Origin: Natronomonas sp.
Lineage (GTDB): Archaea > Halobacteriota > Halobacteria > Halobacteriales > Haloarculaceae
Assembly (NCBI GenBank): GCA_007121575.1
Contig: SKKJ01000270.1
Coordinates: 1 to 10,997, forward strand
DNA: 10,997 nucleotides
Direction of reading: 5' to 3'
Shown: piece after piece, positions 5,698 to 10,997 of the stretch
Position numbering within the stretch: the first letter of the stretch is position 1
Layout of the letters: each line of letters begins with the position of its first letter
The notes under the pieces: model-generated
What the model saw: the letters and a program-made list of their open reading frames with translations, nothing else
Told to the model about the DNA's origin: nothing
The model's database searches: none
Made by a program: the position numbers and the translations under genes

Positions 5698-6092
5698 TCC
5701 GATTTCGATCGTCGTTCGAGACACGCTCGCGTCGAAAGCACGAGAAACACCGCGCCGATGACGCGCGTGGCCGTGACGAACCCATCGCGCCACTCGAGTT
5801 CGTTCGGGTTTTTGTAGACCAACGCTGCCCCGGTTTCGAGATACCGCTGTGGGAAACAAAGCGCCAATGCGCCGAATATCCCCGTGAGATCCGACAGCCG
5901 GTCGTACATCCGGCCGCCCGCGATCGCGGCAAGCACGAAAATGACGCCTTCCGCTCTGACGAGCGAGACGAGACCTCGTTTCGGCGCGGCGACCTTCGGG
6001 TTTTCGAATGCGACCACCTCGTATGCGCGCGTCATTCGCTCCGGGAGCAACGCGACCACTCCCCCTATGAGCCCAAACAATGCTCTTGTCAT
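5694..6092 (-). CDS. Small membrane protein with internal duplication (132 aa)
   Basis: The start at 6092 is chosen over an in-frame ATG at 6143 because an AT-rich TATA-like element (6117-6127) lies 25-35 bases ahead of 6092 and inside the longer frame. The protein has about four hydrophobic segments (roughly 3-17, 46-60, 69-80, 108-120). Two halves share a pattern: PERMTRAYEVVAFENPKVAAPKRGLVSLVRAEGVIFVLAA (17-56) and PQRYLETGAALVYKNPNELEWRDGFVTATRVIGAVFLVLS (81-120). Both read P-(E/Q)-R, then an aromatic, (E/K)-N-P, (R)-x-G-x-V-x-x-x-R-x-x-G, then a hydrophobic run. I recognise it as a haloarchaeal membrane protein type but know no function. Its TAA and purA's TAA share the bases TTAA, so the two convergent genes have no spacer. 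It lies downstream of tfb on the same strand but with its own promoter and a T-run between. Confidence 0.75.
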   Translation of the reverse strand: MTRALFGLIGGVVALLPERMTRAYEVVAFENPKVAAPKRGLVSLVRAEGVIFVLAAIAGGRMYDRLSDLTGIFGALALCFPQRYLETGAALVYKNPNELEWRDGFVTATRVIGAVFLVLSTRACLERRSKSD

Positions 6093-6116
6093 AGGTTTAC
6101 CATCGCTCCGGGTCGT

Positions 6117-6127
6117 GTTAATAATAC
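6117..6127 (-). promoter_or_regulatory. TATA-like element for the membrane protein gene
   Basis: The minus-strand sequence AGTATTATTAA is centred about 30 bases upstream of the ATG at 6092. It supports that leaderless start. Confidence 0.5.
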
Positions 6128-6153
6128 TCTCGATTCTATCCAACTGAGACGCG

Positions 6154-6159
6154 AAAAAA
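6154..6159 (-). terminator. Oligo-T terminator after tfb
   Basis: Six consecutive T residues on the minus strand lie about 25 bases past the tfb stop codon, ahead of the next promoter. Archaeal RNA polymerase terminates at such T-runs, so this is the likely end of the tfb transcript. Confidence 0.45.
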
Positions 6160-6183
6160 GACGATGTTAAGCGGAGATGCCGA

Positions 6184-7140
6184 TCAGTGGATACCGAGCG
6201 CTTCGATCTGCTCTTGATAGCGGTTTCGAATCGTCACTTCGGTGACCTGTGCGACCTCTGCGACTTCGCGTTGGGTTTTCTTCTCGTTACACAACAGCGA
6301 GGCAGCGTAAATCGCGGCCGCGGCGTAGCCCGTCGGGGATTTCCCCGAGAGCATGCCTTTCTCGGCGGTGACTTCGATGATCTCTCGCGTCTTCTGTTCG
6401 ACCTCTTCGCTCAATCCAAGTTCGGAGCAAAAGCGGGGGACGTATTGGACCGGATCGACCGGTTCGAGTCCCAAGGAGAGTTCCTGAGCGATATACCGAT
6501 ATGTTCGCCCGATCTCTTTTTGTTCGACCCGGGCGACTTCGGCGACTTCGTCCAAGCTGCGCGGAATCCCTTCCTGTCGGCAGGCGGCGTACAGCGCGGC
6601 GGTGGCGACACCTTCGATGGATCGACCGCGGATCAGGTCGTCGTCGAGCGCGCGCCGGTAAATCACGGACGCGACTTCCCGTACGGATCGAGGGACGCCG
6701 AGCGCCGAAGACATTCGATCGATCTCCGAGAGTGCGAACTGGAGGTTCCGTTCACCGGCGTCCTTGGTTCGGATTCGCTCTTGCCATTTTCGAAGCCGGT
6801 GCATCTGTGAGCGTTTCTCGGAGGAAATCGATCGACCGTAGGCGTCTTTGTCTTTCCAGTCGATCTGGGTCGTCAATCCCTTATCGTGCATCGTCTGGGT
6901 CGTCGGCGCACCGACACGGGATTTCGACTGGCGTTCGGAATGGTTAAACGCCCGCCACTCGGGCCCCCGATCGATGTTTTCCTCTTCGATAACCAACCCA
7001 CAGTCCTCACAAACGAGTTCTCCGCCCCCATCAGCACTCCGGACCAGAGAGTCGGATTCGCATTCAGGACAGCCGGTTTCTTCTTCTGTCTCCGTCTCGT
7101 CTTCGCTGATGCGCTCTCTCTGGCGGGTTGGCCCTGGCAT
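6184..7140 (-). CDS. tfb: Transcription initiation factor B (TFB, archaeal TFIIB)
   Basis: The 318-residue general transcription factor binds the TBP-TATA complex and the BRE, and recruits RNA polymerase. The N-terminal zinc ribbon has Cys24, Cys27, Cys44 and Cys47 (CPEC, CEDC). Next comes the B-reader/linker segment with [10 protein letters not shown] (58-67) and [35 protein letters not shown] (69-103). Two cyclin-like repeats follow: about 125-215 ([20 protein letters not shown]...[19 protein letters not shown]) and 220-315 ([20 protein letters not shown]...[36 protein letters not shown]). The last contains the helix-turn-helix that reads the BRE. The length and all cysteines are normal. 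Haloarchaea often have several TFBs, so I do not number it. TATA at 7169-7174 is 29-34 bases ahead of the ATG, so it is leaderless. It is divergent from the protease gene. Confidence 0.97.
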   Translation of the reverse strand: MPGPTRQRERISEDETETEEETGCPECESDSLVRSADGGGELVCEDCGLVIEEENIDRGPEWRAFNHSERQSKSRVGAPTTQTMHDKGLTTQIDWKDKDAYGRSISSEKRSQMHRLRKWQERIRTKDAGERNLQFALSEIDRMSSALGVPRSVREVASVIYRRALDDDLIRGRSIEGVATAALYAACRQEGIPRSLDEVAEVARVEQKEIGRTYRYIAQELSLGLEPVDPVQYVPRFCSELGLSEEVEQKTREIIEVTAEKGMLSGKSPTGYAAAAIYAASLLCNEKKTQREVAEVAQVTEVTIRNRYQEQIEALGIH

Positions 7141-7145
7141 TATAC

Positions 7146-7173
7146 TTATATGATTTGCCTACTCCACATATAA
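7146..7173. promoter_or_regulatory. Two inverted TATA-like arms upstream of tfb
   Basis: TTATATG (7146-7152) and CATATAA (7167-7173) are exact reverse complements, 21 bases apart centre to centre, or two helical turns. The distal arm is the tfb TATA box; the proximal arm lies 6-12 bases ahead of the ATG, over the expected transcription start. Confidence 0.5.
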
Positions 7174-7266
7174 ATGCTTTGCACACCTGGCTTTTTGCCC
7201 GTTTGTTTTTCTCGACACCACACTCGGTACAAAAAGAGCTATTTTTCCCCGCCGAGACAGCGCCAT

Positions 7267-8940
7267 ATGGCTTCAAACCCGTCGCCTCGACGGCTGCTTC
7301 TTTTCGTCCTCTGTTTTCTCGTCTGTCTCTCCCTCGTGTTCGTGATCAGCGCTGCCGCCGCGTCCGGCCAATCCGTTCCACCAACACCGATCGATAGCGA
7401 CCCGGACGATACTGACACCGAAGACGGTCGGATCGTCCCAAGCGAACAGGTCCCGTTCGGTGTTCGAACGATCTACGGTGCCGATGAGCCACCGACGCCG
7501 TCCGGCGGTTCCGGCGTTACGGTCGCGGTCATCGACACCGGCGTCGACACCGCGCACCCGGATCTGCGCGATCGCGTAACGCTGTGCCGCGATTTCACCG
7601 GTGATCGCGTCCGGAACCGGTGTAACGATGCCAACGGTCACGGGACGCACGTTGCGGGCACCGTCGCGGCTGACGGCGGCTCGGACGGGTTAGGGATCTA
7701 CGGCGTCGCCCCCGAAGCGGAGATCTTCGCGCTTAAAGCGTGTGGCGATGACGGCCGCTGTGGCGCGGATTCGCTGTCGAACGCCATTCGAACTGCGACC
7801 GACGAAGGCGCAGAGATCATCGTGTTGAGCCTCGGCGGGCGGGCCGAGCCGCGAATCGTCAACGCGACGGAGTACGCCACCGATCGTGACGTGATCGTCA
7901 TCGCGGCCTCCGGAAATAGCGGGCCCGAACTCGGGAGCATCCTTTACCCCGCAGCCCATCCGAACGTGATCTCGGTCGGTGCCGTCGGTCCCCGAACCGG
8001 TCAACGCGTCGAGCCGGATAACTACCGCGTCCCGGATTTCTCCGCGCGCGGTGTCGATGAACCATACAGCCGAGACGAACCGGAGCTGCTCGATGTCGCC
8101 GCCCCCGGCGTATCCGTTCTGTCACCGGTTCCCGGCTCGGATTACGGAACGAAGAGCGGAACCTCGATGGCCGCACCGCATATCGCCGGTCTCACCGCGA
8201 AGATACTCGCCGCATCCCCGTCGCTTTCAAGCGAAGAGCTCCGAACGGAACTTCACGAGCGTGCGCCGCGATATGACGTCACCGCCGGTCGACACGCCCG
8301 CGCCGGCTACGATCCGGCGTCTGGATTCGGTATCCCGACCGTTTCCGAACCCGCACCGGCGTTTTCGATCGAGCCCGAACCGCCCGTCTCCGATGAGCCG
8401 TTCCTCCTCGATGGAACGCGCTCGCGGGCCGATGCACCGATCGTCGAATACGCCTGGGATACGACAAACGATGGCACGTTCGACCGACGCGGCGAACGGA
8501 TCGAACTCGAAAAATCACCCGGAACGCATCCGATCACGCTTCGAGTTACCGATTCCGAAAACGCGACCGCGACCGTGACGGAGGACGTCTTCGTCAACGA
8601 CCGTCCACGGATTCGTATCCGCGCGCCTGATTCGGCGCGCGTCGGCGAAAACGTCACGTTCGAAGCCGATATCGAGAACGAGTTCGGCGAGACGACCGTG
8701 ACGTGGGTCCTCCCGAATGGAACGAGTGTCACCGGTGAAACCGTCGTTCGTTCGTTCGACGCCGGTAACCACACGGTGGGAGCGACCGTTATCGACGAAT
8801 ACGGCGCGTTCTCGACGGCAACGGTGACCGTCTCCGTAACCGAACCTGAGCCGGAGGTCGAAGAGCAAGGACCGATCCTCTCTCCGGTCGTCGTTGTCGC
8901 TCTCATGCTCTGTTTACTTCTCGCACGTCGGTACTGGTAA
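7267..8940 (+). CDS. Secreted membrane-anchored subtilisin-like serine protease (S8) with two Ig/PKD-like domains
   Basis: The 557-residue precursor starts at the ATG at 7267; an upstream in-frame ATG at 7174 would add 31 residues ahead of the signal peptide and is rejected. Residues 1-34 are a signal peptide (PRRLLLFVLCFLVCLSLVFV, then SAAAA); a Tat motif is possible, but the very hydrophobic core favours Sec. The catalytic triad is Asp90 (VIDTGVD), His125 (GHGTHVAG) and Ser300 (GTSMAAPH), with oxyanion Asn217 (ASGNSG), all intact. The S8 domain spans about 60-355. PKD/Ig-like beta domains lie at about 364-443 and 446-526. An acidic stalk (EPEPEVEEQ) and a hydrophobic helix (537-552) before RRYW anchor the C-terminus. 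There is no I9-type propeptide between signal and catalytic domain. Four cysteines (107, 119, 159, 165) fall in the catalytic domain and could form disulfides. A CTATTTTT tract (7239-7246) is the likely promoter element. Confidence 0.93.
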   Translation: MASNPSPRRLLLFVLCFLVCLSLVFVISAAAASGQSVPPTPIDSDPDDTDTEDGRIVPSEQVPFGVRTIYGADEPPTPSGGSGVTVAVIDTGVDTAHPDLRDRVTLCRDFTGDRVRNRCNDANGHGTHVAGTVAADGGSDGLGIYGVAPEAEIFALKACGDDGRCGADSLSNAIRTATDEGAEIIVLSLGGRAEPRIVNATEYATDRDVIVIAASGNSGPELGSILYPAAHPNVISVGAVGPRTGQRVEPDNYRVPDFSARGVDEPYSRDEPELLDVAAPGVSVLSPVPGSDYGTKSGTSMAAPHIAGLTAKILAASPSLSSEELRTELHERAPRYDVTAGRHARAGYDPASGFGIPTVSEPAPAFSIEPEPPVSDEPFLLDGTRSRADAPIVEYAWDTTNDGTFDRRGERIELEKSPGTHPITLRVTDSENATATVTEDVFVNDRPRIRIRAPDSARVGENVTFEADIENEFGETTVTWVLPNGTSVTGETVVRSFDAGNHTVGATVIDEYGAFSTATVTVSVTEPEPEVEEQGPILSPVVVVALMLCLLLARRYW

Positions 8941-9011
8941 CCGCGGCTTCAGTGTTCTTCGAGGTTCGCTGAACGCCGGGTTCATTTCACGTCCGGGCGA
9001 ATCAGTGGACG

Positions 9012-10493
9012 GTGGCCGACACAGAGCGAAAGCGGGTCGATATGACGACGGGTGCGATCGCGCCCCGGTTGGCACAGTTAGCGTGGCCGCTCGTCTTGGG
9101 AAACCTCCTGCAGACGTTTTACAATCTGGCCGATATCTTCTGGGTCGGCCGAGTCGGCCCGGACGCCGTCGCTGCCGCCTCGCTCATGTTCCCGCTCTCG
9201 TGGCTGTTCGTCTCGACGGCGATGGGTATCACCGCGGCGACGATCGCGCTCGTCTCCCAACACGTCGGTGCAGGCGACGACAGACAAGCTGACCGGGTCG
9301 TCGCACAGACGCTTCTATTGACGCTCGCGGTCTCGTCGGCGCTCGCGGCGCTCGGATACGCGTTTCGACGCGAACTGCTCACGCTCATCGGCGCGGAGGG
9401 ACGGGTGTTCACCGAAGCGCTCGCGTACATCGAAGTGATCTTTCTCTCGCTCCCGTTCATCTTCTTGTTCTTCGCGTTTCGCGCGTCGTTGCAGGGCGCT
9501 GGCGATACGAAAACCGCGATGTGGTTGATGGTCCTTTCGGCCGGACTGAACGTGGTCCTCGATCCGTTTTTGATTCTCGGCTGGGGGCCGTTCCCCGAAA
9601 TGGGGACGCGCGGAGCGGCCTGGGCGACGTTCATCGCGCGCGGTTTCGCCGTCGCCGCCGGTATCTACGTCCTCTTGAGAGGCGGGTTCGGCGTCAGGCT
9701 GCGGCTCCGGGATCTGCGCCCCGATCGCTCGATTCTCGCCCGGTTGATCGATATCGGCTATCCCGCGACGATTGATGGTTGGGCGCGAAGCTTTGCGTCG
9801 GTCGTGATGGCCGCGTTCGTCGCTCCGTTCGGCACCGCCGCCATCGCGGCGTACGGTATCGGGCTTCGGTTGATGTCCATCTCGTGGACGGTCTCCGGGG
9901 CCGCGGGACAGGCGACGGCGACCGGTGTCGGACAGAACCTCGGCGCGACGACACCCGATCGAGCGAAACGCGTCACCCACGTCGCCACCGGTGGCACGAT
10001 GGCCGTCCTCTTCGCCGTCGCCGCGGCGTGTGTGCTCGCTCCCGAGCTCTTCTTGGGCGTTTTCATCGACGATGCGGACGTGATCGAAGAGGGCGTTCTC
10101 TTCTTGCGGATCACCGCGCCGTTCTGGGCGTTCTTCGGCGGCACGATGGTGATACAAGGGGCGTTTCGTGGCGCCGGGCAGACGAAGGTCGCAATGGCGC
10201 TGTCGTTTCTTTCGCGGTGGGTGTTTCGCGTTCCGATCGCGATCGTGCTCGCGTTCAGCACGGTTACGATTCCCGGGACTGTGCTCGTTATCGACGTCGG
10301 TCCGAGCATCGGTGTCGCCGGCATCTGGATCGCGTATGCCGTCGGCGCGCTCGCGAGTTTCCTCGTTGCGGTCTTTTGGTTCAGGTTGGGCCGGTGGACC
10401 GACGGCATCGTCGATTCGGCGAGTGCGGACGACCCATCCGACGATGTCTCTGCGATTTCGGAGGACACTGACCCCGACACCGGCACTGACTAG
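9012..10493 (+). CDS. MATE-family multidrug/metabolite efflux transporter
   Basis: The 493-residue protein has about twelve transmembrane helices in two similar halves. It has the MATE signatures QGAGDTKTAM (161-170) and the counterpart RGAGQTKVAM (386-395) in the second half. Asp41 in the first helix (NLADIFWVG) and Asp184 in helix five (VVLDPFLILGWG) sit where archaeal H+- or Na+-coupled MATE transporters keep the acidic residues used for ion coupling. Substrates are usually cationic or planar compounds; none can be named here. A GTG start at 9012 keeps the typical short hydrophilic N-terminus (TERKRVDMTTG); ATG at 9042 is the alternative. The last 30 residues are an acidic cytoplasmic tail (ADDPSDDVSAISEDTD), probably a halophilic adaptation. 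It follows the protease on the same strand after 71 bases with no strong promoter seen, so co-transcription is possible but unproven. Confidence 0.95.
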   Translation: MADTERKRVDMTTGAIAPRLAQLAWPLVLGNLLQTFYNLADIFWVGRVGPDAVAAASLMFPLSWLFVSTAMGITAATIALVSQHVGAGDDRQADRVVAQTLLLTLAVSSALAALGYAFRRELLTLIGAEGRVFTEALAYIEVIFLSLPFIFLFFAFRASLQGAGDTKTAMWLMVLSAGLNVVLDPFLILGWGPFPEMGTRGAAWATFIARGFAVAAGIYVLLRGGFGVRLRLRDLRPDRSILARLIDIGYPATIDGWARSFASVVMAAFVAPFGTAAIAAYGIGLRLMSISWTVSGAAGQATATGVGQNLGATTPDRAKRVTHVATGGTMAVLFAVAAACVLAPELFLGVFIDDADVIEEGVLFLRITAPFWAFFGGTMVIQGAFRGAGQTKVAMALSFLSRWVFRVPIAIVLAFSTVTIPGTVLVIDVGPSIGVAGIWIAYAVGALASFLVAVFWFRLGRWTDGIVDSASADDPSDDVSAISEDTDPDTGTD

Positions 10494-10628
10494 TTGATGC
10501 CGCATTCGGTCACATATCGTTTGGCCCTATTGAACTCCGCAACCACTGATCGGTGCGGGCGGCCGTGCTGGATAGGCCGTGTTCGGATGTGGTCCAAAAG
10601 AACGCATCAATCTCTCGTCTCCGACTCT
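10494..10628. other. Intergenic gap between the MATE gene and the histidine kinase
   Basis: No gene is seen. CGGCC (10560-10564) and GGCCG (10575-10579) form a possible hairpin with a 10-base loop between the convergent genes, without a T-run after it. Base composition here and in the following gene looks slightly less GC-rich than in the rest of the window. Confidence 0.5.
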
Positions 10629-10997
10629 CTATCCGCCATTCGGCCCGACCACCGGCAGTTGAAACGTCACCACGCTCCCTCGGGGCTCGTTGTCTGAGAT
10701 CAACAACTCTCCACCGAGTGTCGTTGTGATCCATTTCATCACCCACAGGTCAATACCGAGACTGTGACTCAGCGGTGTCTCCTCACCCGACTCGATTACC
10801 TGCCGCTCAAGCACCGGAATCCCGGGTCCGTTATCAGCGACGGAGATTCGTAGCTGATTGGCGTTCGGATCTCGCTGGACCGTAATTGTCACTTCAGGCG
10901 GTGACTGATCAGTGTGACCAATCGCGTTCTCGACAGCCTCATCCATAGCTTTCTTGATCAGTTTCACGTTTCGGACCTGAAACTCACCAACACAGTC
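10629..10997 (-). CDS. Sensor histidine kinase, C-terminal ATPase domain (5' part outside the window)
   Basis: The frame is open from the right edge to a TAG, so the 122 visible residues are the C-terminal end of a longer protein; a GTG at 10967 is internal. The visible part is a HATPase_c domain. The N box DEAVENAIGHTD (19-30) carries Asn24 for Mg-ATP, the G1 box is ADNGPGIP (54-61), and the G2 region is GEETPLSHSLGIDLWVMKWI (71-90). The final strand ITTTLGGELLISDNEPRGSVVTFQLP closes the fold. ISDNEPRGSVV followed by a short tail is typical of haloarchaeal histidine kinases. In G2 the usual glycine-rich GxGLGL is present only as SLGIDL. Input domains, the phospho-accepting His and the response regulator are not visible. 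Confidence 0.9.
   Translation of the reverse strand, partial: DCVGEFQVRNVKLIKKAMDEAVENAIGHTDQSPPEVTITVQRDPNANQLRISVADNGPGIPVLERQVIESGEETPLSHSLGIDLWVMKWITTTLGGELLISDNEPRGSVVTFQLPVVGPNGG

Noticed and set aside
5167..5859. 230-residue antisense ORF across the 3' half of purA
   Set aside because: It overlaps highly conserved purA coding sequence and shows no recognisable protein features.
7174..7266. 31-residue N-terminal extension of the protease from an upstream ATG
   Set aside because: It would bury the signal peptide behind a Cys/His/Arg-rich segment; the ATG at 7267 immediately precedes a normal signal sequence.
9315..10505. 396-residue antisense ORF across the MATE gene
   Set aside because: Arg/Asp-rich low-complexity translation with no domain, caused by high GC and the acidic codon bias. 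The sense frame has clear MATE motifs.
10494..10697. 67-residue ORF after the MATE gene
   Set aside because: Runs antisense into the histidine kinase domain, has no promoter or RBS, and its composition looks random.
1..10997. CRISPR arrays, transposons, tRNA or rRNA genes, phage or defence clusters
   Set aside because: No repeated spacer array, transposase, integrase, terminal inverted repeats or RNA-gene folds were seen on either strand.

Overview
This window looks like the chromosome of a halophilic archaeon (class Halobacteria). Protein-coding regions are GC-rich and the predicted proteins are strongly acidic. One gene encodes an archaeal transcription factor B. Several genes lack a Shine-Dalgarno sequence and instead have a TATA-like box about 25-33 bases ahead of the start codon, as expected for leaderless haloarchaeal transcripts. 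The tetranucleotide CTAG is almost absent. I do not assign a genus.

Layout from left to right: the 3' part of a CcdA-type thiol-disulfide membrane protein (+, cut by the left edge); a PadR-type winged-helix regulator (-); a small conserved acidic protein (+); a large multidomain protein (+) with a duplicated sensor-like N-terminus, a long disordered linker, a coiled coil and a C-terminal domain resembling a catalytically degenerate restriction-endonuclease fold; a small winged-helix regulator (-); a 345-base intergenic region with divergent promoters and several short inverted repeats; purA, adenylosuccinate synthetase (+); a small membrane protein with an internal duplication (-), whose stop codon shares bases with that of purA; tfb (-); a secreted, membrane-anchored subtilisin-like protease (+); a MATE-family efflux transporter (+); and the C-terminal ATPase part of a sensor histidine kinase (-, cut by the right edge).

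The genes do not form one pathway. Most are single transcription units with their own promoters, and convergent or divergent pairs dominate. The parts that might work together are the winged-helix regulator and purA, which face away from each other across a promoter region rich in inverted repeats. The tfb-protease pair is also divergent and shares a TATA-rich spacer. The core is ordinary chromosomal housekeeping: I see no transposase, integrase, CRISPR array, tRNA or rRNA, and no clear defence island. The least ordinary element is the 1356-3623 gene, whose domain order (duplicated sensor-like module, disordered linker, coiled coil, nuclease-like fold without the catalytic lysine) suggests a regulatory or scaffold protein of unknown role.
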